In this document: one piece after another, positions 36,898-50,529 of the stretch
Layout of the letters: every line of letters starts with the position of its first letter
How positions within the stretch are numbered: the first letter of the stretch is position 1
NCBI RefSeq assembly: GCF_015832195.1
Contig: NC_052031.1
Coordinates: forward strand, 13,269,850 to 13,333,849
DNA length: 64,000 bases
Direction of reading: 5' to 3'
Source: Motacilla alba alba
Taxonomy: Eukaryota; Chordata; Aves; Passeriformes; Motacillidae
The notes under the pieces: model-generated
Told to the model about the DNA's origin: nothing
Database searches by the model: none
Seen by the model: only the letters and a program-made list of their open reading frames with translations
Made by a program: the position numbers and the translations under genes

Positions 36898-37742
36898 GAC
36901 AGCTTCTGTTAGGGGAAGGGAAGGTGCTGTGCCAAAGATGGACGACAACAGAAAGCATTTATTTGAAGAGAAATATAATAGTAAAGCAATTAAATCAGGA
37001 AGGTACCAACCATTTTTAAACAGAAAAAAAATTTACAGAGAGAACTCAAAACACAGTGGATTAGAGGTTTAGTCAGCATGAGGGAGGGAGGATGGAGGGA
37101 TAACAGAATTACAGGACTATAGTGCAGAAGAGGTTTTTAACATCCACATTCATTTTATTGTGCACATGCATCAAAGGTCCCTATGAAGATATGTAAAACC
37201 ATGTGTCCTGATTGATGAGAGCTGCGTTAACCTACATCCCTTCCCCTTCTCCATGGGCTAGCCTTTGCAATCCCACTGCTACATTATACTGCTTTGCTGG
37301 ATGCTCTTTATCTTGGCTGTTACAAAGCCCATGTGGCACAGCAATACCAGGCCCTTTGGTATTTTCTGGGCTTTCCCCTGCCCAAGGGTGCACTGTTTGT
37401 GAGGATGCCAGAACTCCTTCTCTTGTTCTGTCCATAATACACTACCTGAAGGGTCTGGCCCTCTGCCTGGGCAGCTGCAAAGAATTAGCCCAGCTGAGGT
37501 TGAGCACACAGGGAGGGAGTGTGGGCAAGACTTCTTTTTTGCCATTCAGTCCACTCAGCCTTCAAGAAACCTTGGAATTAAAAGTCCTAAGTACAAGTGT
37601 TGAAAGAAATTAACTGTAAGGTCAGTGCTGCTTGTGGGAATCTTGGTTTCACTGATGCAGATTAGCATCACTTCAAAAGTGCCTTGAGAGGCCCTATTTT
37701 TTATTTTTGCCTTGCATCCCATCCTTGGGATGTCTTTGGTGG

Positions 37743-37790
37743 TTCATATTAACTTACATGATTTCCTTCATATTAACTTACATGATTTCC
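37743..37790 (+). repeat. perfect 24-bp tandem duplication
   Basis: Two identical copies of a 24-base unit starting TTCATATTAACTTACATG sit head to tail at 37743-37766 and 37767-37790. With no mismatch, the duplication must be recent or an assembly artefact. Confidence 0.9.
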
Positions 37791-40700
37791 TAAGAGTTAT
37801 TGTGTCTTTTTTCATTACAAAGAACTTTAGGTACTCTTGCCGAGGGATAACCTGTTTGTTTCAGATGGCTTTGCTGATTCCCAACATCAGTTTTTCCTAA
37901 CATGAAGCTGAACAGTACTTTGTGTGCAAAATTTTCCTTTCTACTTCGTTTTCTGGCTGTACTGGTACACATAGATTTTAGGTATTTGTTTGGACTAAAG
38001 CATTTTAGAAAGTACATTTCCCATTCATCCTCAGTTCATTGGTCTTAATCTTCCACAGAGCTTCCAAAAGTTGTAACAATTTAATACTGGCCTTGAGAAA
38101 TTCTGAAGTGCCCAAATGCTCAGGATTTCCAGAAAAAAAAAGTCTAATTATAAATCACTCCCTGCTGAAAAGAGAGGCTTTCTAAATAAGTTCTATAGCA
38201 TTATTCTTAAAATCATACCTGAAAAGGGCCTCAAAAGTACCCCAGGCTACTATCTTTCCCACAGCAAGGTCAGCTATGCACTTTAGATATGTTAACCTCT
38301 TAGCCAGTTCCTGCAAGGATAATTACTTGCTGATGACCAAGTCACAAAGTATTTCTCCCTGGACAAAGCAGTAGATTATTTATTTCATGCCCTGCTGTGG
38401 CTTATTTTTAGTAGTTCTCATGTTTCATTTTCAGAGCTGACAGGAATTGATTTGAGGTGAACTGGATTATAGCTGCATACAAAGGGGTTCAATTTCATGT
38501 CTGGCAGGAAGCGATATAAACTGGAAAAGGAAACCTACTTGCAAAAGGAGGGAAATACAAGCTTTGCTACTTCTTCCACTGTTTTTTTCAATATTGATTA
38601 TCAAGGATACCTCCATCTTTTTGATCGTCTTCTAGGACTGATGCACAAATCTGCCCTGTGATTTGTCCCTTTGCCAGCATCCATTTATTCAGGGCACTCT
38701 TGTTCCCCTCCTGGTGTCTTCTCAGGGCTAATACCAGTACAAACCTGGCTCTGAGGATCATCACCATTATTAACACCAAAGGAAAAAAGCAAGAGATGTA
38801 TTAGTGAACAAGATGGGGAGAAGTGCATGTCCTTGTTCTGTCATGGAGAAAGTCTTTGCAATGTTCTTGCTCCTACTTGCCATTCTCCTGATGAATCCAT
38901 CCACCCTGACACAAATAATCTACAAACAGCAAACAAACCCTTTCTAGTAGTCTCGCTTTACAGGAAATAAACAATGGCACAATTACTCACTAATATCTCT
39001 TAGAAGTCACGCTAATTGCTTCTGCTGAAACTCCAGGCTTCCTTATCAAACCTGCCAGGTTGAAGTAGCTGAAAGTCTATAAACCAGTAAATAATTAACT
39101 TTGAAGATTTCCTTCTTGCATCTCCTGGTGCCTCTTTTGCCTGCAACAGTGAATGGCAGAGCAACAATTCACAGGATTTCTGTGGAGAGCTTGTTTGTTC
39201 TTCGTGCCACCTTGATGTGCGCTTTAAATCAACTGAACACTTCCAAAGAAATTAAGCATGTAAAAAATAATCAAGAGAGCAGGGTCTGGACATGCTGGGG
39301 ACATTCCTCCACCTAGCTCCTGCCATGGCAGGAGTGAGGGCTGCCACGGCAAGGGGGCAGTACCAGCCCCCCAACCACATTTCTCTGGTTTGTTTGTAAC
39401 ACATCCTCTGGTTTGCTTGTAAGCATCCTTTTTCTTCTTGGCAGGAAGATGCCATGGGCTGACATTTGGGCCAGAGCTCCCGTCTGAAGCAATGACTTCT
39501 CTCTGATCCATTGCACTTGAGTTCCATGAGGAAACACCAAAAGATGCTCTCCTTCCTGAGAAACATCTGCCTTCTCCTCCTCTCTGTGGTTTAATTAAAG
39601 CATTTTAGCAATTTCTGCTCAGCAGTTTCACCCTGCAGGAACTCTGTCAGCTCCAAGATTTTGCCTTAGGAGTGCAGCCATTTTGGGTGTTTGCATGGGC
39701 ATCAGGGCCTACCCCTCATTTACTTTTACCAGCTCAAACATGCTTTAACCCACAAAAACTCCTTAATGAAGCTGCACATTCTTAGCAAACCCATCTTGTT
39801 CAAGACTATACTGGTACTTTATCATTCCAACTATCTTGTTTTCTGATAGGGCCCCAGTGCCTGCCTGCAAGCATGTTTGTTTACACAAGGGATGCTGGTG
39901 CTCTGCAAATTTCTTAGTCCTGACTCAAAAGAGCCACTGCAAAGGTACAGCAGTGGGAGGAAGATGGGGTTTTGTACCTTACAAACAGTTCATGTGCTTA
40001 TGTTCACATATGCAGCCATAGGCACTGCAACCTTTCCCAACCTGCCAACCTGAGTGGGTCAGTAGTGATGGGATCATCACAGAGAATAATGCTAAAATAT
40101 GCCTCATGAGTGACCTTCATCAGTGATTGACACATGGTCCACAGCTGCTCTCTAGCAGCAGAGACACACAGGACAGAAAGTCTTCACATAAGGTCCTACT
40201 CCTTTTGGAAAGGTCTCCCTTCCCTCCCAGAAGCTGATCTGTAGCTGGGGCCTCTGGCAAGAAACCAACAGTACAGGGTAATACTAATGTATTTGGGTAC
40301 TGATAACACTCCTGCAATGACCATTCTGCTTCCTCACACCTCTGTTTGCTACCAAACTACTCAAAATTTGGAACAGGAGACACTCTCCTCCTGTGCAGCA
40401 GCAGAAAATCCATGCACAACAAGGAGATCTGAATCCCCTGGGGCAGGAGAAAAGCCAAAGCAGCTGCAATGCCTGTCCCTCTAAGGTTTCACCCACACTC
40501 CACAATTCCATGTATATAAATTAACTTATTAAAGCAATTTAAACCTGTCTGAAACCATTCCCTGGCAGAGAATGGCCCACACCCTTATTATTGAAGTCTC
40601 AGCCTCTAAAGCAGCATGGCTTCACCCAGGCTACCCACTGGAAAGGGCACCTGGCATATGCTAATTCCCAAACCTTAGCTCATCCTCATCTGGGTGACCA

Positions 40701-42500
40701 TCTTTGCCTCAGGCCAAAAGCAGGCTAGGAACCACTGTACTGATTTAGATGGTTTAGCTCCATGCCACACAAAAAGCTCCCTGATGGTACTTAGTTTGAC
40801 ACAAGACATTTTTCTCAACCAAATTTACCTCCCTACTGGACCGTGACACCTACAGAGATGATGTTTGATTCTGATTTCAGTGACCCTCTTAACTGACCAT
40901 TCTTAATGAAGAGAAGGCATTTCTATGGATGTATGTTCTTTGTGGATTTCTCAGGTCAACCTTAAAAAATCCAATTTAATCAATCAGTATGACCAAACTT
41001 GCCTTCCCCATAAGATACTGCTTTACATATAAAACAGCCCACCTGGTGCTCTCCACATTTGGGACGGAGGAAGCTTGCAGCTGACCTGTAAAGCATGTTA
41101 TAGACTTACACCTTTTTGGGTTCTCCAGAAACCAGTCCCTTGGAGTGCAGACCTGCCACAATATATGTGAGAATAGCCTGTGGTGCCCTGTGTTCCCCTG
41201 GGCTCTGCTCCATCCCGTAGGCAGCTCCCTGCATGTGTGACTTTGCTTGCAGAAGAGGGAGTATCAATGCCACAGAAAGCTGTTACCCATTAGTAAAGGC
41301 TGCTTTTAATTGAGGCATGAGAAATCATTTCAAGTAAGTTACAAGTGTTGATCAGTGGATCTTCTAGCAAAATCCTTTAAATGAGCTATTCCTAGTTTGT
41401 TTCAAATGGTAGTACAGAGTTTCAAAGCACTGAATGCTGAGAAACTAAAATACTTAAGGGTAACTATGGGTTGCATTATTAAATATATTGATATTTAATC
41501 AGTTATTATAAATCTCAGAAGAAGTGCTTTAAAAACCTGAAAATAAAAAAAAATAGTCAAAGAATATAAGAAGGGCTGTCTTCACTGTTTTGTGTACAGC
41601 ATACTTTAATACTAGGAAGATGCTGCTAGATCAGTATTAAACATGCTTTCTGTACACTAGTGATTACATGGGTATAAAGATGAAGGGAATTAATGTCACC
41701 AAAACAGCACAAGTTCTCCCTTTTCTCTACAGAGCTTTCTGTCCCCTGTGCTAATTGTGCTTTGCAAAGGGCTGAGACACTTTGCTAGAAAGCTTGAGGG
41801 AATTCATTTTAATAAACAAGTTTAAATTTTAATAAGGATGGTAAGAAGTTTGGTAAATGTTTTGGGCAGGCAAAGTGATGGCATGAAATCTGAGAAAAAA
41901 AAATATACACATGTATATACATCAAATACCCTCTGGTACTACAAAGGGAGGAGAGAAATGATTTTCAGTAGTATTTGAGCAAAACCCCCAATTATTAAGA
42001 AAAGCACCAAATGACTAACACTGACTCACTCTCTTGGCATGATGTCCGTAGATTTCCTACTCCTATTTGTAGTTGTGTTCTGGTCTGGTTATGATATGTT
42101 GTCAGTAGAGTGGTTTGAAAAGTGTTAGCCTGGGGTCCAATAGTTCTTTTGTGCCATTCAGTATCCTAAAAAATACAGATTGTTTTTTTAAATTTCTTCA
42201 CATACCTCAAAATTCAGCCACCTGTTTTCTTTCTGCAGTCCCCCATCATCTCCACAGTCCCTACCATTTGACTTACTAGCACTAGTAGAGTTCAGTTTAT
42301 AGGTTTCTTTCCCTGTTAGCTGCTAGGTCCTGTCTCTTCCTGGCTGCTTGCTCCAGGAAGGGCCTCTTCCTTCTCCTGGCTGGTAACAGGAACCCTTGTG
42401 AGACACAGAGCTTATCTTGTTTTGTCTTGCAAATTCACAACCAAAGAAGCAAGTTTCAGCACACTTTGTTTGGCTTGCATTTCTAGAAATGGACAAGTAC

Positions 42501-42626
42501 TTTAGAATCTATTTTTGTGACTAAATTTTTTAAAGGAATTAGGTACTTACAGAATTTTTAGGATCTATTTTTTGTGACTAATTTTTTTAAGGAATTGGGT
42601 GCTTACACAGTTTTTAGGGTCTGTGG
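42501..42626 (+). repeat. tandem repeat, about 56-bp unit
   Basis: A unit with the phrase 'atctatttttgtgactaa' and then 'aaggaattaggtacttaca' occurs at 42501-42554 and again at 42555-42610 with a few changes; a third copy starts at 42611 (tttttagggtctgtgg) and breaks off. This is a short minisatellite of two and a bit copies. Confidence 0.8.
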
Positions 42627-45277
42627 CTCTCATCCAAAATAAAAGAGCAGCTGTTTTGGCTTTGGGACCCCCAATGTACTTAAGAAGACTTAATAAAGAA
42701 CAGTGGTATGTTTTGCTTCATCTTAAAGAGCATAGTAAGGTATTTATATGAGAATTAATTATTGATTAAAAAAGAGATAAATATAGGAAATTTTATGTGA
42801 AAGTAAAATATTATACAGATAACTTTACCCAAACAGAATATAGAGAAAGAGCACCAGAGCTGCACCTAGACTCTGGGGAACTGGATGCTCTGACCTGCAT
42901 GATACCTGGCCAAAGCATCTCTTGGTGGCCAACATGCCTAGGCTTCCTTCCCTGTGGAGCCAGGAGAGGTGGAGGGGAACATTTACAGTATTGGCATCTA
43001 ATTTACTGAGTGAAATACTAGAACCAGAAGATGAAAAGTGCTTAGGCGCTCCAGTATGTATCTTGGTATGACAGGTGAATAAGAGAAACACATGAAATTG
43101 AAAGCAAGCCAATTACAAATGGTAGATTTTTAAGAGCAGAGGAAGGTGACACCTTAAGCCAAGCTACAAAATCCCTGTCAATAGGTATTGTGGAGAGTTA
43201 GGTTCCAAAGCATCACTGGACAGTCAAGAGGGTGATGAGGATGTTAGACATTTTTTTGACAGGACTGAAAAGCTGGTAGATGTATAAACCACACTGCTTC
43301 AGAGCCCCCGTCCCTCAAATGCTCAGAGGTAGAATTCAAGAATATTTTATACTTGTCCTCTAAGGAGCCTCTTAAACCTTCTGCTGAAGCAGCTGGCACT
43401 GGCTGCCCTAAAAACAAAATACTGCAATTCATGCATTGGGTTGGATTTCAATCTCCATTTGAGATTACATGAACTGCTGTGAATTGACTGACCAAATCCA
43501 CATCCAATATTTAAGTTGAACAGTATTCTAGATAAAAAGGCAGGAAGAACAGCCTGTTTTCTGTAAGAGTAGTGCACTACAGCATCAGGGGATATCATCC
43601 TGCTAGATACAGATGTGAGACACAGAAGTGGAAACCTTGTGTTTTTATCTGCACAAAGCTGATCTAGCCCAATCCATCTTTGAATGACAAAAGGCCTGTT
43701 TGCTCTGCTGCAGTAAGAACAAACAGGATTCATGGACTGACTGTTTAATTAAGCATCATGGCTTCAAATAACTACTTTTCTGCGTCTGGGAATCAGTTTC
43801 AAGGTCATTTAGCAACTGGCAAAGTCACAGAAGAGAAAGAGCTCAGTCCAAAAGCAGGGAAGGCACTATCTTTCTCTTGTCAGTAGAGTAACAAAGAAAA
43901 TGTTGATAGAAGGCAATGACACACTGTCCTGAAAATGCAGATGAGTCTACATAACATTGGGCTATGAAAAGTGCAGCGGTGTCATCAAGACCACTTGGCA
44001 CCACCATTTCAGAAATTTAGGTGAATTAAGGCCATGTAGCCACAGAGAGGAAAGGCCAGGGCAAATTTTATTGAAGTAAAGTATGTCTAAAAGATTGTGG
44101 GTAATTTCAGCTGAGTCACTTGGGCAATAATGGAGTAAATCCCAGCATTGTGAAGAGCAGTAACACCTACATATTTTGGAACTATTCCAGTTTGCTTAGC
44201 ACTTTCCACAAGGCATTTAGCAGGGATGCCCTTGCAACATTTTGCTACATGAATCTTCTGCTTGTGTGGTTTCAGTCAGTTCCCAGAACATAAATCTTAA
44301 GTCTCAGATGTTACATTTATGCTACAGTTTGTTTCCTTGGTGTTTTCATGCAAGATTTAATAATTAGAGTGATATTAAACACTGTAAAAATCTGTGAGTC
44401 TTTGGGAGAAATTTAAGTCTTTAAAACTTGTCACATGGAATCATATTACTTCTACGGTTTATAAACTTACTTCCTCTAACTTCTAGTTCTACTGCCCAGA
44501 GGGTAAAATACTAGGGTTAATTTAAAACTTTTGCTTTACTGCATGCTAACTTGTACCATTTGAGAAGGTCTAGAATGTGTTACTGGTTGATGAGTCCTGC
44601 CATAATTAAGCTCCCTACTGTACGTCTGACCTTATTAATCAGTATGTCTTGTTTACATTCTGTTGGAGAACAGTTCTCATGTGAAGCCTTTATAACTAAA
44701 TTGTCTGTCAGATGAGATTCATTTGATCCTCATCTTGGAAACAGAACCTCCACATAAATTAGATCTACTTGGATACTAATGAAATTATAATAAATGTTGG
44801 CATGCAGTTTATTTTCTTTGTAACAATAAATGTCATAGAAAAATAAGTTCTTACATAATTGCTTGTACTCATAGTTGACTAGAGTAAGAGAAAGAGCCTT
44901 TTTTCCTTTTTCCTTTTTAGCAAGCAGTTAGAAATACAAATCTGTGTTACAAAACTTGAGGTAGTTCTATCTCACCTAATCTTGCAGTGCGTGAAATGTG
45001 TTTTATCTCCCTTCCCGTCCAGTATGACAAGGAGAAGTTATAGTTGTTTAGTAGATTTAGTATTTCCATCTTTGTTGAATTTAAACTCTCCTCAAATCCT
45101 GTTACTGAATGCAGTGTTTTGTAAGTGCTGTTCAATAAAAGAGGTCACAGTACTGAGCAGTTTTGGTGGAGCTTAAACAGCAAATTATTACCTGCATCCA
45201 AACCTTCCCTGTACATCCTCAGCTGCTCTGAAGCACAGTGATACTACATTTTATGATGTTTTTTTTTTTTTTCCCAG

Positions 45278-45485
45278 GAGCATGATTTGATGGAGTTGAA
45301 GCTGGAGCAGAGCCTTCTAGAACATAACTACAGGCTTAAAGCATGGACCTTATGCAGCACAGTGCACAAGTGCACCCTTACCACCCCAGTGATGGGAGAG
45401 GCCATCACCTGCATGCCACTGCTCGTGGAGTCCTGCTGTAAATCTGATCAGTGCTGGGCTTTAAAGGACACCACCAGCCTGTCCT
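45278..45485 (+). CDS. candidate cysteine-rich exon, unknown gene
   Basis: A run of 14 T then CCCAG makes a very strong acceptor, and TCCT|gtgagtgtt a good donor. Between them 208 bases stay open in one frame only (69 codons), starting EHDLMELKLEQSLLEHNYRL. The second half is rich in cysteine (7 Cys) with a Cys-Cys-Lys-Ser-Asp-Gln-Cys stretch, which faintly recalls the closing part of three-finger (Ly6/uPAR-type) domains. The spacing of the other cysteines does not fit well enough to claim that family. The frame runs on to a stop at 45527-45529 if not spliced. A second frame, 45486-45692, is also open after the donor. It might be a decayed gene. I cannot name it. Confidence 0.25.
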
Positions 45486-47869
45486 GTGAGTGTTCTGATC
45501 TTCAGTGCTGTTTGTGGAACCTGCTTTAATCCAGCCACAAGTATTGTGCCCAATGGCATGGAAACCAGCAAGGAGGGACAGAGAACAAGAGAGAGGTCTG
45601 TGGGCTGGTATTGCCACCAGAGTTACCACATCATCAAACTGAAGGCTAACTTCTGCTCTGCCAAACTGTCCCCTGAAGCATTCAAGGAGTGAGACACTCT
45701 GTGATCCCCCTCCACAAACAGCATGGACATCTTGCTAATTGTAGTTTCCCTGTATCCCAAGCTCTGGGGCTGGAGTATTTAATATTTCAATGTAGGAATG
45801 CTTCTGGGGCAAGTTCAGATTTCCTTTTGGTCCATCTGATGATATTTTAGATTGAAAGGGTTTGGAAAGGATTTTCCTTCTAAACATATTGAAGAGTTCA
45901 GGGTGAGAGAGGGGTGGAGAAAATGTAAGAAACAACCAGAAATTTTTCTCGTAGGATTTCTTACTTTCATCCTACTTTAAAGTCTCCCTAATAAATAATT
46001 CTTGAATCCAACCATGCCAGGGTGTTTCAAAAGGACAAGCTGATTTTTTTCTTGTGCAATAGCAATTGAACACCCTTTTCTGAATACACTTAATCAATGC
46101 ATGCTGATATCTTACCATATGCATCAATCAAATATTCCCCAAGGTATATATGTCAGAGCCAGGAAAGAAGAATGTGCCTTTGCAGTCACACAGCCAGTGA
46201 ATCCCTTTGGATTTGTGCCTCACTCTGAAGCACATGTTGAAAGTATTACTGTAAGACAGATGATCCTGGGAAGTCAAGAAGCATCCTAAGGGCACATGGC
46301 AACAGACACAGATTTTTATACCAAGTTAAGAGACTGAATGATTCCAGGCTGAAAAGTTGAAATGTTTGCTAGATTGGAGTAATCTAGCAGGTGAACAAGG
46401 ACAGGACACTTCCATTTCTGCAGTTAACCCTGTCCTGGAGGAAAGAGGTTAATATATACCACCTGGCTTCCTCGGACTTAACTGTTCCCAAAAGACCTCT
46501 TTCACCTTCATGGGTGAGGGGCTAGCAAATGAAGACATAAACTTGCACATCTGGCTGCACAGTGGGATGCTTTAATTGTTCTGCTTCACCACCTCTTCTA
46601 TGCAGAGGAGTGTTCACAATGCCAGCACAGGCACTCACAAACTCCATGTGTCACTGCAGTTATCTTGTTTAGGAGATTGAAAAGCTGACAGCAAATAAAC
46701 CAGATACTCCAGATATTCAATAATTTCCTGTCCCACATGAAAAGTCAGCTTTCAGGTGCTGACTCCAGACTGCTTCTCCTATATAATGCTTGCCAACTGG
46801 GCTTCTTGATAGCAGGTACCTGTTTAGATGGCACTTTTTTTTTCCTGTCCATTGCCATAGGCAGTGTACTTCCATGAATGCTAGCCATTTCAAACCAGGT
46901 TTGAAACTGGTTTGTGCTGCCAGAATCAAGCATAGCTTGTTTACAGGAGTTTCAGAAGATTTGGCCCAAGTATCTTCATAACTGAGCTACTCCCTGCAAT
47001 GATCACCTTCAAAAGCAAATCACTTTTAATTAAAAAAAAGACTAGGATATAATGTCTATAGAGTAAGTAGACCTTGGTATCAGAGCTATTTATAAGGCTG
47101 ATGTCTTAGAAGGGAAAAAGCTGCTCACAAAACTATTCTGTCAGAAACATTTATGTCTCTTCTTTTTCCCAGAAGGGTCACTTGCAGTGCAAAACTGTAA
47201 AGTTCAGGAGACTCAGATACTCAGGGTCTCACTCATGATAGCAGCTCAAGCTCCAGATAAGCCCATGGGAATTACCAGGCTGTGAGTTCTGCTATGCTCT
47301 GCTTCCTTTTTCTAATCATTTCCCCAATCTTAAAATTACAGGTCAGTTGACAGCTGCCAGACTCATCTTGTGTTATTTCTGAAAGCTTTTATTTGTTAAC
47401 AAAGCACAAGTGAATAGCAACTGCTGCCTGCTTTAATAGGCCTCAATGCATTTCATTCCTGATAAGATAGGATGATTATAAACTTCTGCAACTCTCAGGA
47501 CTAGCTAGCAACTAGAGAGAAAAACTAACCTTTATTTACTTCATAGATCCTGACAATTACTGGTGCAGTTACGCTGGAAAGTTCGTCAGAGGCCTTAATT
47601 AGGCTTGCTTACAACTGTGCATCCTCATCCCCATGAGAGCAATCTGCCCACAACTCTGTCACCCCAGGCTCTGTGGACTGATGAGTTTTCACAAGCAAAT
47701 TAATTCCTGTGCAAGAAACCTCCAGGTGAAGGTGTTTCTGGGAAAGCTGCACTAGGGACATTCTTCTTCACTGCAGAGCTGAGTCACTTGCCTCAACACG
47801 TCAGTGGAGGAGTTGTCTGACTGGAGACTCCCTCTCATCGATGACATCGAAGGATAATTCTCCACGTAC

Positions 47870-47965
47870 CTCAGGTGTGAGACTTCTCTATAGCTCTTCA
47901 TGGTTCTCCGTATTTCTACAACCCTCCTCTTGTAGCCAATACCTCTCTGTTCAAAACTCCTAAAC
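47870..47965 (-). CDS. candidate minus-strand exon, unknown gene
   Basis: On the minus strand an acceptor with a long pyrimidine tract (ttctctctgtgctttgttatggtag) leads into 96 open bases that end at CTGAG|gtacgt. The frame has 31 codons and is strongly basic (Lys-Arg-Arg and Arg-Arg-Thr-Met-Lys). It remains open past the donor for 41 more codons to 47752, so an unspliced terminal exon is also possible. The rest would be Ser-rich and acidic at its end. No family is recognised. Confidence 0.2.
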
Positions 47966-49777
47966 CTACCATAACAAAGCACAGAGAGAAGTGGAATATG
48001 GTGACCTCATTTGCACAGCAACTTCAGCTAAATGACAAGTTTCATGTCCTGTCCTGGAGTAAGTTGCTGCTGCTCCTGCCCAGGATGATGATCTGTAGGA
48101 GCAGCTCTTTCACCTGTGTAAGAAACAAGTGCAGTGAAAACCTGTGTGAAAGTTTAACCAACACTGCTATGAGCAAGTATAGAAATACAAACCTCAGGGA
48201 GAGCAGGCAAGGGGGACTGACACACTCACAGGTAAGAGGGCAAATAATCTAAATCACAACTGAGGCAAAAATCTCCCTTTGGCAGCCTCCTCTAAGGAGC
48301 TATCCATATACCAGCAATCCCTATACCAGTGTACCTAAAGGCCTAATCTTGAAAATGCTGCCTTAGCATTCTCTCGCATAGGATAAGAAAAAATACACAA
48401 GCACATTTATATCCAAGCTTATGAGCTTCAGAGCTGTCCCCCAAATCCCTGTAGAATACAAGTTCCTTTCTTGGTCTTACTCCAGCTGCTAAACCAGAAC
48501 AACTCATGGATGGAGAGGACTGGAAAAATAAAAGCCGACCATTTAATGGGCATTGCACTCAAATCAGCTCTGTTCTACACTTTCCTTGTGTTGTGACAGC
48601 AGACTGTATAACAGACCTACTGTACAGCTAAAAAATATGCACAAATAGACAATATTCTACAACCAGTCAGGCATACAACCATACCAAAACCCATGTCTCC
48701 TTCTACTGCTGTTTTCATGATCTCAAAGGCTGTCAGACTGTGGAAAGCACAAGACATCACACATACCTTTGATCAGTTCCCAGCTGATGAAGACAGAGCA
48801 GTGAGCCTGACAGCTTCACTGAGGCTAATTTGAAGAGCAATGAAGTTCCTTTACGGAGGAAGATGGTTGGGCACAGCAAAAATCACTGCTCAAGTACACC
48901 ATGGTGATCATAAATTTGCAATAAGAAAGAGGAGCTTGAAGACAACTGGTTGAGCTACATGAGCCTGTGTGAAAGAATCAGCAGGCCAGCAGACAGAGTA
49001 AGCAACTCTAATTTTGATCATGAAGGAAGCAGGGGCTCTTTGAAACATCACTTAGCTAGAAATGAAAGGCTGGGCATGGCCACTAAGAAAAGTACTAATT
49101 TTGGTGTGCTACATTCATGGATATTGCACTAAAGATGTATCAATTATCAAAGGGTATATTCTCCTCCTCAAAGAACGTGGGTAACTGTTCAGGCAGGAGA
49201 AAGCACTGTGTGACTGCAAGACACGTACACTGAAACACTGCAAATGCTAGTACAGAAAAACTGCTCTTCCCTGATGCATTATCAGACCTAAAAATGATAG
49301 CACACAGTCCTCTACAAATACTAAATGGCCTGTAAAATCAAGATAAGGTATTTTTCTAAAATACAAACTGCAGTTGAAAGGGAAATTACAGGCCTAATGA
49401 AGAAGTTAATGAAGAAGATTCTACAGATTATACTGTTTGGGAAGTAAGAACTTCCCATACTTGCACCTCCTGATTTTAACATTTATGATCAAAGTAGGCA
49501 TCTTGTCAGAACAAATATTTTGTTTACTCCTTTAGTTTTTCTTAGAGAAAATATGCATAAAACCCAGCTGATCTACACTATGCCTAAGGGGCTGTTGTGC
49601 AAAAGACATGAATGGGAAGAGATGCATCCTCTCCCAAGCACGACATGGGGGAAGAGGGCTTAAAAGCAGAGGAGTTACAGATACAGTTATTGGGAGTATA
49701 AGCCTAATTTGAATTCAGTTAAAAAAGGTGAAGTAATCAGTTAATACTTCATACCTCATACAAACTTATTAACACAG

Positions 49778-49917
49778 TTTTGGGGTTTTTTACGTTTTGT
49801 TTTGGGTTGGGTTTTTTTTTTTGTTTTGGGGTTTTTTCTGTTTTGGTTTTTTGTTGTAGTTTGTTTTTGCTTTTTTGTTTTGTTTGGGTTTGTTTGTTTT
49901 GGGTTTTTTTTTATTTA
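49778..49917 (+). repeat. T/G-rich low-complexity tract
   Basis: Irregular TTTTG, TTTGG and GGGTTTTT units over 140 bases. Repeated G-triplets could form a quadruplex on this strand. A similar, shorter tract lies at 30318-30375. The 76-codon frame over it is Phe/Gly low-complexity and not a gene. Confidence 0.8.
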
Positions 49918-50529
49918 TCCCCTATTCATTACCTTGCTTGTATCTGCTTGTGAATGGCGTTCTGTTAATCTCATTACTTTGCCAGTGTTGCATCCATATG
50001 GATCAGGACAAAGGTTCACAGTCATGATTTAAAACAGAAGCAACACTGAAGGGGCTGCCCACACCTACTCCATCCATTCCCTGCCACAATTACTTGTTTC
50101 CTTCCATCTCCACTAGTCTGCAGACACTATACAACCGCAGATCCAGCTGTAAAATAACACAACCCTGCAAATAAAGAGTCCTTTTCAACCAGAACAGAGG
50201 AAGAACCACGGGCTCCAGAGTCAGTACAACGCTAGTCATGTGTGCCTGCATGGTGGGGAAATGATGGGCTGTAAATGTAGAGGTATTAGATGCTGCAGAC
50301 AGATTGTGCATATAAAAAGCAATATCCAGAGAGGAAACAGTGCATGGAAGAAATCAGCTTTCCAGAGACTACGTGGCAGCCACAGTAAGTGCAGAATAAA
50401 CAAGAGACATTCCTTTGCACAGCTGGTTAATTTCTAGGATTTCATACAATCAATTAATATTCTCCACATTCTCTGCCTCAAGAAAAGTTCAAGAAGTCTT
50501 TTTATTTCATCTTTTCTCTAAGCAGTAGA

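Larger units (their letters stand above)
36898..45277. other. unique DNA, no gene seen
   Basis: About 8.4 kb with no recognised gene or repeat family. It includes a perfect 24-bp tandem duplication at 37743-37790 and a 56-bp-period tandem repeat at 42501-42626. An acceptor near 43413 precedes open minus-strand frames (43244-43432), but no strong donor supports an exon. Most other frames are short and overlapping. Confidence 0.5.

Noticed and set aside
45278..45485. Ly6/uPAR three-finger domain
   Set aside because: Only the Cys-Cys-x-x-Asp-x-Cys-like end fits. The spacing of the remaining cysteines does not match, so the family was not assigned.
24677..45485. Joining the 24-32 kb plus-strand chain to the 45278 exon
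   Set aside because: The phase left at 32280 would force a stop within a few codons of 45278.
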